NCBI RefSeq assembly: GCF_030489605.1
Contig: NZ_JAUKFY010000003.1
Coordinates: forward strand, 62,001 to 126,000
Reading direction: 5' to 3'
DNA from: Brevibacillus laterosporus
Lineage (GTDB): Bacteria; Bacillota; Bacilli; Brevibacillales; Brevibacillaceae
DNA: 64,000 bases
Shown piece by piece: positions 26,524 through 35,021 of the stretch. Position 1 is the stretch's first letter. Every line of letters begins with the position of its first letter. The notes under the pieces were generated by a model. It saw only the letters and a list, made by a program, of their open reading frames with translations, was not told the DNA's origin and ran no database searches. A program made the position numbers and the translations under genes.

Positions 26524-26837
26524 ATCTGTACACTCCTTCTCAATTACCATTCGATTTATGAAACTTTCACGTCTATCTACATTAGTACCATACCATATTT
26601 GGCGTAAATTGGTCTCTGGCAAATCATTCGTATTTTGTTACAGATTTGCTCAGACTTTGATTTGCCATGCATTCTAAGTCTTGCATGCAATATTCAGGTC
26701 TCTTATCCAGATCACTTGTATTGCAAGTGCATTTTTCCTTGTACTCATTTACAATACGTCTGCTATCTGCAAAAAATTACACAACGTTTGCAACGATCCC
26801 TGTTTCTCCGTTATGCTGGTAGCATGAGGTGATGCAA
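26524..26837. other. Divergent intergenic region, TolC-type gene / yvyE
   Basis: 314 bp between divergent genes. It contains the yvyE promoter candidate (26788-26817), a small hairpin CACTTG-TATTG-CAAGTG followed by CATTTTT at 26713-26735, and repeated TTGCATGCA-like words near 26670-26690. No gene is seen. Confidence 0.5.
26788..26817 (+). promoter_or_regulatory. Possible yvyE promoter
   Basis: TTGCAA and TATGCT with an 18 bp spacer, giving a short leader before ATG 26838. Partial consensus only. Confidence 0.4.
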
Positions 26838-27494
26838 ATGTTACAACATTATAAAACCCTGGCTGGCTACGGAGAAGATGAGATCGTTATTGAACGATCC
26901 CGCTTCATTGGTTACGCACAGCGTGTAACTACAGAAGAAGAAGCGACTGCTTTCATCGCTATGATTAAGAAAAAGCATTGGGACGCAACCCATAACTGTT
27001 CTGCATTCGTCATAGGGGAGAATGACCAAATCCAGCGTTCCAGCGACGATGGTGAACCAAGCGGCACAGCTGGAAAGCCCATATTAGAATGCATCAAGAA
27101 AAACGGGGTAAAAGATACGGTTGTTGTCGTTACTCGCTACTTTGGTGGCATCAAATTAGGGGCAGGCGGGCTGGTACGCGCTTATACAGCAGGTACGGTC
27201 ACTGCATTGAAAGCAGCCGGCATCGTTGCCCACATTCTTCACCAAGAAGTAATCATTTCATTAGATTATCATTGGTGGGGGAAGGTGGAAAACGAGCTGC
27301 GACTTGGAAACCACCGGGTAGCAGGTATTGATTATGCCGATTCCGTAACCGTTCGGGTACAGTTGCCACAGGGAGAGGAAACAGCCTTTATCGAACGAAT
27401 CACAGATCTTACAAATGGTAAGGCTACACTGACCCTCGGAAATAAAGAGTATGTAGAGCTGCCTGTCGAAGCCATTCAGGAAGATACCGAATAA
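26838..27494 (+). CDS. yvyE: YigZ/IMPACT family protein YvyE
   Basis: A 218-residue cytoplasmic protein of the IMPACT (UPF0029) family. The N-terminal conserved core has RSRFIGYAQRV, HNCSAFVIGENDQIQRSSDDGEPSGTAGKP and VVVTRYFGGIKLGAGGLVRAY, the hallmark motifs. The C-terminal DUF1949-type domain (about residues 140-205) follows. Molecular function is not settled; the family relates to a eukaryotic translation regulator. ATG 26838 has GAGGTG just upstream; GTG 26829 and ATG 26832 are in frame but overlap that site. In B. subtilis it lies beside degS and tagO, and tagO is also near here. Confidence 0.92.
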   Translation: MLQHYKTLAGYGEDEIVIERSRFIGYAQRVTTEEEATAFIAMIKKKHWDATHNCSAFVIGENDQIQRSSDDGEPSGTAGKPILECIKKNGVKDTVVVVTRYFGGIKLGAGGLVRAYTAGTVTALKAAGIVAHILHQEVIISLDYHWWGKVENELRLGNHRVAGIDYADSVTVRVQLPQGEETAFIERITDLTNGKATLTLGNKEYVELPVEAIQEDTE

Positions 27495-27935
27495 AAAAGG
27501 TATGACATCTTGAAAGATTATACAAAACCAGTATCTAATTACTATACGCATAGAACCATTTGAAGGTTGCACCTTCCTGTTAGACAAATGGTTTCCTATA
27601 CAACTATATAAGGATTATTTGTGAAATACCAGACCTTACTCGTATAAACAAGCACTTGCCAAATTACGGCAGGTGTTTTTTATTTCTAACTTTGCATCTA
27701 TATTAATGAAGGAAAATTTACAAGCAAAGATTTACTTCTCAAAAAAATCAAACACTGGACAGTTCATTTCTCGCTTATTTTCAGCCTTACTGCATACATA
27801 ACCCGTTTTTGTCTGTCCGCTTTTCTCTCCCAATGTCTAGGAGATGATAGATGATCCATCAATTTTGTGTCACTGCCTGCTAAAGCTTGGGGACCATGTT
27901 TATCAAGCGTAATTTTTTACACTCGTGTCTCATAC
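27495..27935. other. Convergent intergenic region, yvyE / tagO
   Basis: About 440 bp containing a hairpin AACCATTTG/CAAATGGTT at 27554-27593 (with an inner AAGG/CCTT) and the yvyE terminator at 27653-27682. Nothing recognisable is seen from 27690 to 27935. Confidence 0.6.
27653..27682 (+). terminator. Terminator downstream of yvyE
   Basis: CACTTGCC, 7-base loop, GGCAGGTG followed by TTTTTTAT. Perfect 8 bp stem; it lies about 160 bp after the stop codon. Confidence 0.85.
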
Positions 27936-27969
27936 GAAAAAAAGAGCCGCTCTTCAATCAGCGGCTCTT
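27936..27969 (-). terminator. Terminator of tagO
   Basis: AAGAGCCGC / GCGGCTCTT stem (9 bp) followed on the minus strand by a T-run, a few bases past the tagO stop. Confidence 0.9.
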
Positions 27970-27973
27970 ACTT

Positions 27974-29089
27974 TTATTGACCTCGACGCATCGAGTTGCT
28001 TACTTTTAATTTTAAACGTTCATAAGCATTGAGGATTGGACGGTGCTTGCGGCCAACCAAGCCTACAATTTCGGTCACCATATGAATGACAAACCCTAAA
28101 ACAGCCAAAATAATAAGCGTCATCCAAATGGTATGCTGTGCGTTGGTTACCTTTGTAAGCAGGATAGCTGCTCCACCAAAAAACGCACTCATTCCGTAGA
28201 TTGTGATAACTGTTGTTCGATGGGAGAGCCCCATATTCAGCAAGCAGTGATGCAAGTGCCCTTTATCCGCACTGGAAATTGGTTTGTTATTCAGAATACG
28301 GCGTACAATCGCAAAGAACGTATCCCACAACGGAACCCCCAGAACCACAATTGGAATGATAAAGGAAACAAATACCGCTTCTTTAAAGCCCATAATGGAC
28401 AGAGCCGCTAAATTAAATCCTAAGAATAACGCTCCTGTATCACCCATAAAAATTTTGGCCGGATGGAAGTTAAAATAAAGGAAGCCAATGATTGCTCCAA
28501 GCAAAATGAAGCAATACATCGCAACACCAGTGTCCTTCATGATAATAGCCATAACACCCATAGTAGCTGTGGCAATGCCAGACACACCAGCAGACAGTCC
28601 GTCTAATCCATCAATCAGGTTAATGGCATTAGTGACTCCAATAATCCATATCATCGTAATAGGAACGGCTAGTACAGCTAACCAGCCTGTGGAGAAGTCT
28701 AAGCCTACATCCCCGAAAGGTAGATTCACTACTCCAATCTTCAAGCCAAACCCTATTACAACAACCGCTGTTCCGATGATTTGTCCAAGCAGCTTCCACT
28801 TAGGGGACAACTGATACTTATCATCAAGAATCCCGGTGATTAGTACAATCGTTCCACCTATAAAGATTCCCAGCATTTCATTTGTTAAAGGCTTTAAGAA
28901 AATAAACAGCGCAACTACAAATCCTATAAAAATCGCAAGTCCGCCCATGCGCGGCATAATTTTGGTGTGTACTTTTCTATCGTTGGGAGCGTCAACTGCT
29001 CCAATTTTTATTGCTAGTTTTTTGACATATGGTGTAGCGATAAAAGCCACAACCATGGCGGTCAACAGTCCGAAGACATAACCAGACAT
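27974..29089 (-). CDS. tagO: Undecaprenyl-phosphate GlcNAc-1-phosphate transferase
   Basis: Membrane enzyme that starts wall teichoic acid or other wall polymer synthesis by moving GlcNAc-1-phosphate from UDP-GlcNAc to undecaprenyl phosphate. The 371 residues contain about 11 membrane segments. MraY/WecA-family motifs are DAPNDRKVHTKIMPRMGG near the N-terminus, NAINLIDGLDGLSAG in the middle, and HPAKIFMGDTGALFLG; HHCLLNMGLSHRTTV is in the last cytoplasmic loop. ATG 29089 follows AGAGAGGGGAAAC; the longer frame to 29239 runs back into tagA and has no site. tagA ends 14 bp upstream, so the pair forms an operon. The polymer made may be the one that SLH domains bind. Confidence 0.93.
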   Translation of the reverse strand: MSGYVFGLLTAMVVAFIATPYVKKLAIKIGAVDAPNDRKVHTKIMPRMGGLAIFIGFVVALFIFLKPLTNEMLGIFIGGTIVLITGILDDKYQLSPKWKLLGQIIGTAVVVIGFGLKIGVVNLPFGDVGLDFSTGWLAVLAVPITMIWIIGVTNAINLIDGLDGLSAGVSGIATATMGVMAIIMKDTGVAMYCFILLGAIIGFLYFNFHPAKIFMGDTGALFLGFNLAALSIMGFKEAVFVSFIIPIVVLGVPLWDTFFAIVRRILNNKPISSADKGHLHHCLLNMGLSHRTTVITIYGMSAFFGGAAILLTKVTNAQHTIWMTLIILAVLGFVIHMVTEIVGLVGRKHRPILNAYERLKLKVSNSMRRGQ

Positions 29090-29103
29090 GATGTTTCCCC
29101 TCT

Positions 29104-29844
29104 CTACTGAGACTCGGAACGTTTTTTCAAACGGCTCCACAGCACTGTGGCGACAAAGTGTGGTATTGCCAGTTGTCTTCTCCATCTCGATGGATCTTTT
29201 AGTAAGCGATACAGCCATTCCAAGTGTAGTTGCTGCCACATTTGTGGTGCACGTTTTACTTTACCAGAAATGACATCTAAGCATCCTCCAACTCCCATAG
29301 CAAGTGAAACAGGAAGTGCATCCCAGTATTTTGCTATCCATTCATCTTGTTTTGGTGCACCCATGGCTACAAATAGTAAATTTGGTTTCTTTTCTTGTAT
29401 ATCCGCGACAATTCTCGCCTCTTCCTCAGGCTTAAAATATCCATGTTGCCGGCCAACAATGTTTGCTTGTGGAAAACGTTCCTGCAGAACTTCAGCCGCT
29501 TTTTCATTTACATCCGGCGAAGCCCCTAATAAATAAACCCCCCAATGATTTTCATTGGCTTGTATCATGAGATGCTCTAGTAATTCAACACCTGTAACAC
29601 GTTCGCGTATCGGGGCGTTTAACCACCGAGCTGCATAAATAATTCCAATGCCATCTGGCACTACATAGGCTTGTTCCATCAAGCTTGCCAGGTTTTTATT
29701 TCCTTGAGATAGCATCACGATTTCCGGATTGGCGGTAACGACATGTGTACGCTCCCCAAGTCTGACAAGATCGGTCAAATGCTGCACCGTATCCTGCAAA
29801 CCTTTAGTAGAAAACGGAACCCCCAGGATTCGCGCGACTTTCAT
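29104..29844 (-). CDS. tagA: WecB/TagA/CpsF family glycosyltransferase
   Basis: Peripheral membrane glycosyltransferase that adds the second sugar (ManNAc in B. subtilis) to the lipid-linked GlcNAc made by TagO. The family core is clear over 246 residues: ANPEIVMLSQ with the conserved Thr just before, VPDGIGIIYAARWL with the catalytic-type Asp, VYLLGASP, and LLFVAMGAPKQDEWI. The C-terminal tail PQMWQQLHLEWLYRLLKDPSRWRRQ is the membrane-docking region of TagA. ATG 29844 is preferred because GTGGGGG precedes it; GTG 29859 would overlap that site. It lies immediately upstream of tagO. Confidence 0.9.
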   Translation of the reverse strand: MKVARILGVPFSTKGLQDTVQHLTDLVRLGERTHVVTANPEIVMLSQGNKNLASLMEQAYVVPDGIGIIYAARWLNAPIRERVTGVELLEHLMIQANENHWGVYLLGASPDVNEKAAEVLQERFPQANIVGRQHGYFKPEEEARIVADIQEKKPNLLFVAMGAPKQDEWIAKYWDALPVSLAMGVGGCLDVISGKVKRAPQMWQQLHLEWLYRLLKDPSRWRRQLAIPHFVATVLWSRLKKRSESQ

Positions 29845-29916
29845 AATATATGCCCCCACTAATTCTATTATGTAGGCCTTAAAGAGACAGGTTGCACGTA
29901 GCCAATTTTACTCTAA

Positions 29917-29953
29917 AAGAAAGGCACATTCAAGATCAATTCCAGAATGTGCC
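29917..29953 (-). terminator. Terminator of fabZ
   Basis: GGCACATTC / GAATGTGCC, a perfect 9 bp stem, followed on the minus strand by TTTCTTTTAG. It lies 25 bp after the fabZ stop and before the tagA-tagO operon. Confidence 0.85.
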
Positions 29954-29977
29954 CATGTTCTTCTTTGTCTAATTTGC

Positions 29978-30421
29978 TTATTTATTGGCGATGGCAAACA
30001 TAATTTCGCCTTCTGCCACTACTTTTTCGCCAACTTTTGCTACTGCATTTCCTTTTCCAAAAGTACCGCGGACCCTTGTCATCACTACTTCTAACAGCAA
30101 TGTGTCACCTGGCGTTACTTGTTCTTTAAAACGGAAATTGTCAATACCTGCAAAGAAAGCTAATTTCCCTTTATTCTCTTCTTTACCCAAAATTGCTACT
30201 GCACCGACTTGAGCAAGTGCCTCCACAATTAATACGCCTGGCATAACAGGATAGCCGGGAAAATGCCCTTGAAAAAAAGGTTCATTCATCGTTACATTTT
30301 TCAATCCAACCGAACGTTTCCCATATTCGACCTCTATAATTCGATCCACTAAAAGAAATGGATAGCGATGAGGGATGATCTCCTGAATTTGTACAGCATC
30401 TAAGATTGTTGGATATTCCAC
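29978..30421 (-). CDS. fabZ: 3-hydroxyacyl-ACP dehydratase FabZ
   Basis: Dehydrates beta-hydroxyacyl-ACP in type II fatty acid elongation, in the cytoplasm. The protein is 147 residues from GTG 30421, normal length. The catalytic His lies in [21 protein letters not shown] with the partner Glu 14 residues on; [13 protein letters not shown] is the usual N-terminal motif. GTG 30421 is chosen because GGAGG lies 8 bp upstream. ATG 30442 is in frame but has no site and would place that sequence inside the gene. It stands alone between two terminator or promoter-like regions. Confidence 0.94.
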   Translation of the reverse strand: MEYPTILDAVQIQEIIPHRYPFLLVDRIIEVEYGKRSVGLKNVTMNEPFFQGHFPGYPVMPGVLIVEALAQVGAVAILGKEENKGKLAFFAGIDNFRFKEQVTPGDTLLLEVVMTRVRGTFGKGNAVAKVGEKVVAEGEIMFAIANK

Positions 30422-30488
30422 GCGTCTTTCCTCCACTTCCATATTTTCACTAGCTACGCTATGTATGTGAGTTGTTCGATCTACTTAC

Positions 30489-30517
30489 AATATAAGTACT
30501 CCCTTGTCTTGTCCCAA
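30489..30517 (-). promoter_or_regulatory. Possible fabZ promoter
   Basis: TTGGGA at 30517-30512 and TATATT at 30494-30489 with a 17 bp spacer, about 70 bp upstream of the fabZ start. Partial matches only. Confidence 0.4.
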
Positions 30518-30552
30518 TCAGGATGAGGGTTTCCTATAAAGGGGCACTTCGA

Positions 30553-31080
30553 TTACGGAGTGCTCTTTTCTCCTAGATCCTTGTTTAACAATAATACCTT
30601 CATTAAATAAATAGCACTGGTCAAAATGGAGAACAAAATAACGATCCATAAAAATAATTCACCATATGTGTATTGAAACATGATGGAAGTAAACACGATA
30701 TAAAATAACACGGTGGTTACCTTCCCATAAATATTAGCCGATACGAGCTTCTTTCCGCGAAAATGAAAGAATGCAGAAAGAATAATCATTAACAAATCTC
30801 GTAAAAAGAATACGGATGCAGCCCAAATGCTGATACGACCGGACAGCAAAAATGAAAAGATAACGGCTAACATCATCAATTTATCAGCTAGTGGATCGAG
30901 CATTTCACCTGTCGCAGTAGTCATTTTATAAGTACGTGCTATATATCCATCCACCACATCTGTAAGGCCTGCGAAGATAAGAATAAAATAGGCCCAAATA
31001 ATATGGTCGGAAAAGAACACAATTAGGTAGATCGGGACCAATGCGATGCGTAAAAGAGTTAACGCATTAGGAACATTCAC
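30553..31080 (-). CDS. CDP-alcohol phosphatidyltransferase (PgsA-like)
   Basis: Integral membrane enzyme of 175 residues with about four hydrophobic segments. The CDP-alcohol phosphatidyltransferase signature is intact: DVVDGYIARTYKMTTATGE followed by MLDPLADK, the D-x2-DG-x2-AR-x8-G-x3-D-x3-D pattern. The N-terminus (NVPNALTLLRIALVPI) is like phosphatidylglycerolphosphate synthase, so the likely product is phosphatidylglycerol phosphate. Bacillales usually have a pgsA near recA, so this may be a second copy; I leave the symbol empty. GTG 31080 follows GGAGG. Confidence 0.88.
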   Translation of the reverse strand: MNVPNALTLLRIALVPIYLIVFFSDHIIWAYFILIFAGLTDVVDGYIARTYKMTTATGEMLDPLADKLMMLAVIFSFLLSGRISIWAASVFFLRDLLMIILSAFFHFRGKKLVSANIYGKVTTVLFYIVFTSIMFQYTYGELFLWIVILFSILTSAIYLMKVLLLNKDLGEKSTP

Positions 31081-31314
31081 CGAGCATACCTCCGTTTATT
31101 CCGGCTCTACAGCAAGAGCGAGAAGAGTATTTTCCAGAGAAAATGGTTCATCTTATGTTCACACAAGCAATTCTCATTATACCCTTTTCAGCGAACAAAC
31201 AGCAACTAGGGAGTAAGGAAGGAATCAAATCCCTTCCTTTTTGTACCCTTATTATGAAAAAAGAAGCCCTCTTCCCCTACAGAAAAGGACTTCTATCGAT
31301 CACGCTTGTCTTTA

Positions 31315-31557
31315 TTAATTTGAAAACATCAAATCGTAAATATGCTTGTACGTCTCAAACTGAAATGCTTGGGATAGAGGCATCTTTCCCACGACAGAAA
31401 ACCCGATAGCAAGGCCTATCGCAAGAGAGATAAATAACAGGATAGGCACCATGGCTACTTTTACAAGCACTCTTGGGAGGCTCCTACCTTTTTTCGACTT
31501 TACCTCTTTTGCATCCAACTCTTCACGTTGTGCGTTACGTCCTCTCACCTGGTTCAC
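31315..31557 (-). CDS. EpuA-like small membrane protein
   Basis: An 80-residue protein with a charged N-terminal half (many Lys, Arg, Glu), one membrane segment at about residues 31-55 (VAMVPILLFISLAIGLAIGFSV) and a short outer tail ending YKHIYDLMFSN. This matches the EpuA family (PF11772), often mislabelled as an RNA polymerase beta subunit because of its gene neighbourhood elsewhere. Its function is unknown. GTG 31557 has AAGGAGG upstream. It lies 26 bp after flhP on the same strand and is probably cotranscribed with mbl-flhO-flhP. Confidence 0.78.
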   Translation of the reverse strand: MNQVRGRNAQREELDAKEVKSKKGRSLPRVLVKVAMVPILLFISLAIGLAIGFSVVGKMPLSQAFQFETYKHIYDLMFSN

Positions 31558-31583
31558 TGCTTGGGGTCCTCCTTACTAATTTC

Positions 31584-32438
31584 CTATCGGCTACGCAGCA
31601 TATTTGCTGTACTCATCATCTGATCGCTAATTGATAGCGCACGTGCATTAAATTGGTAGGCCCGTTGAGCTAGCATAAGCTGAGTCATTTCGTGATTCAG
31701 CTCTACGTTTGAAGTCTCCAGCATGCCTTGGCGTAATTTACCTTCACCAGCAGCATAATCAATTCTGGTCATACCTGCCAAATCAGCGGCGTTATTCGTA
31801 ATACGTAGATTATTTTGACCTACTCGCTCATATCGATCTTGGTTTTTAATCTTAAATAGAGGAATTGTACTGATAGATGCTGACTTTCCATTAACTAAGA
31901 TTTCACCGTGATCGTTGACAGTAATTTGCCCGCCTTCCGGGTCATCAATGTCAATTTCAATTCCTGAAGTGTCGACAAGCACTTCACCAGTAGCCGTTAG
32001 CAGATTATACCGCTCATTTGCATTCTTTTGCAAATGGAAATTACCATTACGTGTGGCATAATACTCTTCAACAGGGCGTCCGTTGCGGAAAATGACTTGT
32101 CCGTTTTCATCCAGCATTTGCTTACGGACCATAAACATGCCGTCGCCTTCAATCATAAGGTCAGTGGGAACTTCTGTCGTTAGCACTGCACCTTGCTTTA
32201 GATTGGTGCGGGTCATGCCCAGCTTCACACCGCTCCCAATGGAGATGCCCGCTGGTGTATTGCGATTGACTTGATCCTTAACGGGCTGTTTGTCCATGGT
32301 GTCTGACAACAACTCGGAAAAATCTGCGCTGCTTCCCTTAAAGCCTACAGTGTTCACATTAGCAATGTTATTTGATGTAACGTCAAGCACCTGTTGGACA
32401 GCACGCAGGGCAGATGTAGAAATATTTAATGATTGCAT
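31584..32438 (-). CDS. flhP: Flagellar hook-basal body protein FlhP
   Basis: Flagellar rod/hook family protein of 284 residues, exported by the flagellar type III system. The N-terminal rod-family signature SALRAVQQVLDVTSNNIANVNTVGFKG and the C-terminal helix LNHEMTQLMLAQRAYQFNARALSISDQMM are both present, with the typical LMIEGDGMFMV. ATG 32438 follows GGGGAG. It is downstream of flhO and mbl in the same order as in B. subtilis. Confidence 0.92.
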   Translation of the reverse strand: MQSLNISTSALRAVQQVLDVTSNNIANVNTVGFKGSSADFSELLSDTMDKQPVKDQVNRNTPAGISIGSGVKLGMTRTNLKQGAVLTTEVPTDLMIEGDGMFMVRKQMLDENGQVIFRNGRPVEEYYATRNGNFHLQKNANERYNLLTATGEVLVDTSGIEIDIDDPEGGQITVNDHGEILVNGKSASISTIPLFKIKNQDRYERVGQNNLRITNNAADLAGMTRIDYAAGEGKLRQGMLETSNVELNHEMTQLMLAQRAYQFNARALSISDQMMSTANMLRSR

Positions 32439-32456
32439 GCAGGCTCCCCTTTTCTA

Positions 32457-33359
32457 TTAGGTTACTCGTCCAACTTCATTTACGGCCTTATCCATCGTAC
32501 CGTCCAATGTGGTAATTACGCGCTGATTTGCTTCATACGCTCTCATTACCGTCATCATGTCAGTCATTGTACGGGTTGGATCAACATTGGCACGCTCAAT
32601 CCATCCTTGACGGATAGCGTAGCGTCCAGTGTCAGTGCCTTCAAGAGCTTGTACATCCTCAGGATTTTGCGGACGAAATACATTGTTTCCCTCGCGCACC
32701 ATTTGATAAGGATTGTTTGCTTTTACAAGTCCTAATTGACGTGTCGTACCGTCTGACAGGTGAATGAGTCCATCAGCATCAATCGTTATTTTCCCATCTA
32801 AAAGACCTGTGTCATCACTAATCTGAATAGGACGATTATCATTTCCTAACAGATAGTAGCCATCAGAATTCACCAGATATCCTTGGGGATTTACATTCCA
32901 ATTCCCATTGCGTCCATAGCGAATTTGTTCCGCTGTTGCCGCCCCGTTTGCGTTTTCCAATTTAGCTACACTAACAAATAGCTTAGGCTGAACTGGTTTC
33001 CGATTAAAGAGAGGGGCATTTTCCGGGATTGGCAGGTTATCCGTCAAAGCAACATCATACGGATTATTGCTCTCAGCGATATCCCCTTGAATAAAGTTAG
33101 AAATTGATTCAGACATATAGACACCTTGATGCAGTCTGCCGATTTGTACGGCATGCCTGTCGATCTTCGGGTAGCCCTTTACCTCAGGACCTTCCTCATC
33201 ATTCATACGCATCAACAGCTCTTCAGGAAACGCGCGCAGCACGCCTTCATTCTGTTTGTATCCTGGTGTATTTATGTTGGCCAAATTATTAGCCAACGCC
33301 TCTTGACGGTTCTGCAATGCCACCATGCCGGAGCCGGCCGTGTATAGCCCTCTAATCAA
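32457..33359 (-). CDS. flhO: Flagellar hook-basal body protein FlhO
   Basis: A 300-residue flagellar rod-type protein paralogous to FlhP. The N-terminal motif is GMVALQNRQEALANNLANINTPGYKQNEG and the C-terminal one is TRTMTDMMTVMRAYEANQRVITTLDGTMDKAV. The start is TTG 33359 with AGGAGGAG upstream. It starts 12 bp after mbl, which suggests translational coupling, and flhP follows after 18 bp. Confidence 0.92.
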   Translation of the reverse strand: MIRGLYTAGSGMVALQNRQEALANNLANINTPGYKQNEGVLRAFPEELLMRMNDEEGPEVKGYPKIDRHAVQIGRLHQGVYMSESISNFIQGDIAESNNPYDVALTDNLPIPENAPLFNRKPVQPKLFVSVAKLENANGAATAEQIRYGRNGNWNVNPQGYLVNSDGYYLLGNDNRPIQISDDTGLLDGKITIDADGLIHLSDGTTRQLGLVKANNPYQMVREGNNVFRPQNPEDVQALEGTDTGRYAIRQGWIERANVDPTRTMTDMMTVMRAYEANQRVITTLDGTMDKAVNEVGRVT

Positions 33360-33371
33360 GAGAACTCCTCC

Positions 33372-34379
33372 TTATCCAAAAAACTTTTTACGACTAGGAA
33401 GCTTATCCAGATAATCAAGCATCAAGCCTGTTCCCTTAGCTACGCAGTTCATTGGCTCTTCTGCGACCAATACAGGTACCTTCAGCTCGTCCATCAGCAT
33501 TTGATCTAAACCGTGCAGAAGCGCGCCTCCACCGGTCAGGAAAACTCCCTTATCAATAATATCGGCAGAAAGCTCTGGAGGTGTTCGTTCTAAAACATTT
33601 TTTGAAGCTTGTACAATCTGACTCACTGATTCAGCCAGGGAAGTCTGTACCTCCTGCGAACGAATCGTGATGGTTTGCGGCAAGCCACTTACCATATCAC
33701 GTCCGCGGATGTCCATTTCATCCTGGCGTGAACCATAAACAGTTCCGATCTGTACTTTGATGTCTTCAGCCGTCCGTTCTCCGATTAACATTTTATATTT
33801 ACTCTTTATGTACCTCATAATGGCTAGATCGAATTTATCACCAGCTACTTTGATCGATGAGGCGGTGACGATATCTCCCATGGATAGAACCGCTACATCC
33901 GTGGTTCCACCGCCTATATCAACTACCATATTGCCAGATGGTTGGTAAATATCCATTCCAGCTCCGATAGCTGCCACCTTTGGTTCTTCTTCAATGAACA
34001 CTTCACGTGCCCCTCCACTTCGCTCAGCAGCCTCACGGATTGCTTTTTGCTCAACAGATGTAATATTGGTTGGGCAGCAGATAAGAATACGAGGACGCGC
34101 GAAAAAGCTTTTTGCTCCGATTTTAGCCATAAAGTGTTTTAACATTGCTTCTGTAATCTCAAAATCAGCTATAACCCCATCACGCAAAGGACGAATCGCA
34201 ATAATGTTTCCTGGTGTACGGCCGACCATACGATGTGCTTCGTTCCCGACAGCCAAAACCTTTTTGGTATGATCATCTATTGCTACTACGGACGGTTCAT
34301 CTAAAACAATGCCTCTGCCTTTTACATAAATTAACACATTGGCAGTTCCTAAGTCGATTCCAATATCTTTACTCAACAT
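33372..34379 (-). CDS. mbl: MreB-like actin homologue Mbl
   Basis: Bacterial actin that guides lateral wall synthesis in rod-shaped cells. It has 335 residues. Actin-fold motifs: IGIDLGTANVLIYVKGRG (phosphate 1), MVVDIGGGTTDVAVLSMGDIV (phosphate 2) and FLTGGGALLHGLDQML (adenosine site). ATG 34379 follows GGGAGG. A sigma-A-type promoter lies 40-68 bp upstream. The position after spoIIID and before flhO identifies it as Mbl rather than MreB or MreBH. Confidence 0.95.
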   Translation of the reverse strand: MLSKDIGIDLGTANVLIYVKGRGIVLDEPSVVAIDDHTKKVLAVGNEAHRMVGRTPGNIIAIRPLRDGVIADFEITEAMLKHFMAKIGAKSFFARPRILICCPTNITSVEQKAIREAAERSGGAREVFIEEEPKVAAIGAGMDIYQPSGNMVVDIGGGTTDVAVLSMGDIVTASSIKVAGDKFDLAIMRYIKSKYKMLIGERTAEDIKVQIGTVYGSRQDEMDIRGRDMVSGLPQTITIRSQEVQTSLAESVSQIVQASKNVLERTPPELSADIIDKGVFLTGGGALLHGLDQMLMDELKVPVLVAEEPMNCVAKGTGLMLDYLDKLPSRKKFFG

Positions 34380-34418
34380 GAAAGGGCCTCCCTGTACTTA
34401 CTAACCTTGCTACCTAAT

Positions 34419-34447
34419 ACTATAGGAATTATTTCGGAAATGTACAA
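34419..34447 (-). promoter_or_regulatory. Probable mbl promoter (sigma-A type)
   Basis: TTGTAC at 34447-34442 and TATAGT at 34424-34419 with a 17 bp spacer, in the gap between spoIIID and mbl. Confidence 0.65.
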
Positions 34448-34475
34448 GGAAAACCTTCATTAGATGAAATATTTC

Positions 34476-34760
34476 TTACACGCTCTCTTCCTGCTCTCTG
34501 CGAGCCTTTTTATTCTTCCGCTTATACTTGATTTTGGTAGCCTCTCCACCTCGTAAATGACGAATCGCTTTATGATATTCTAAAATCTCTTTTACTTGGT
34601 TAGCCAGTTCGGGATTGATCTCTGGCAGCCTTTCCGTCAAATCCTTGTGTACCGTACTTTTGGATACTCCAAACTCCTTGGCGATCATGCGAACCGTATT
34701 GCGTGTTTCCACAATATATCTACCTATTTTAATGGTTCGCTCTTTGATGTAATCGTGCAC
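34476..34760 (-). CDS. spoIIID: Sporulation transcriptional regulator SpoIIID
   Basis: Mother-cell transcription factor that switches gene expression from sigma-E to sigma-K programmes. The 94 residues include the helix-turn-helix TVRMIAKEFGVSKSTVHKDLTERL and the basic tail KIKYKRKNKKARREQ. Start GTG 34760 with GGGAGG upstream. A good sigma-E promoter match lies 35-63 bp upstream. Confidence 0.97.
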   Translation of the reverse strand: MHDYIKERTIKIGRYIVETRNTVRMIAKEFGVSKSTVHKDLTERLPEINPELANQVKEILEYHKAIRHLRGGEATKIKYKRKNKKARREQEESV

Positions 34761-34794
34761 GCCCCTCGCCTCCCAGCATCAAATTGTCTGATAC

Positions 34795-34823
34795 AATATA
34801 TGGGTTGAGGGGGACACATATTC
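34795..34823 (-). promoter_or_regulatory. Probable sigma-E promoter of spoIIID
   Basis: GAATATG, 14 bp spacer, CATATATT on the minus strand. This fits the mother-cell sigma-E pattern (-35 ATA-rich, -10 CATACA-T) at the expected spacing. spoIIID is a known sigma-E target in B. subtilis. Confidence 0.65.
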
Positions 34824-34947
34824 TACATATCCTCATGTGACAAGCCAACAAGTACCCATCTTTTTTTGGGGGGTTGTACACTAACTAGGCAATCATCCGC
34901 GCCACATCTAGGGTTTGGCGGCTTTTAAACAACAACAGACAAGCGAT

Positions 34948-34976
34948 AAAAAAAGAGCTGAGATTTCTCCCAACCC
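34948..34976 (-). terminator. Terminator of spoIIQ
   Basis: On the minus strand GGGTTGGGA, GAAA tetraloop, TCTCAGCTC (nine pairs including G-U), then seven T. It lies 46 bp after the spoIIQ stop. Confidence 0.8.
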
Positions 34977-35021
34977 TTTTTTCTTGAGGATATGCGACAG
35001 CTTTGCTTAAGCATCTTCCGT

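Noticed and set aside
27690-27935. Possible gene or RNA in the yvyE/tagO gap
   Set aside because: No frame, conserved motif or stable helix beyond the two terminators was found.
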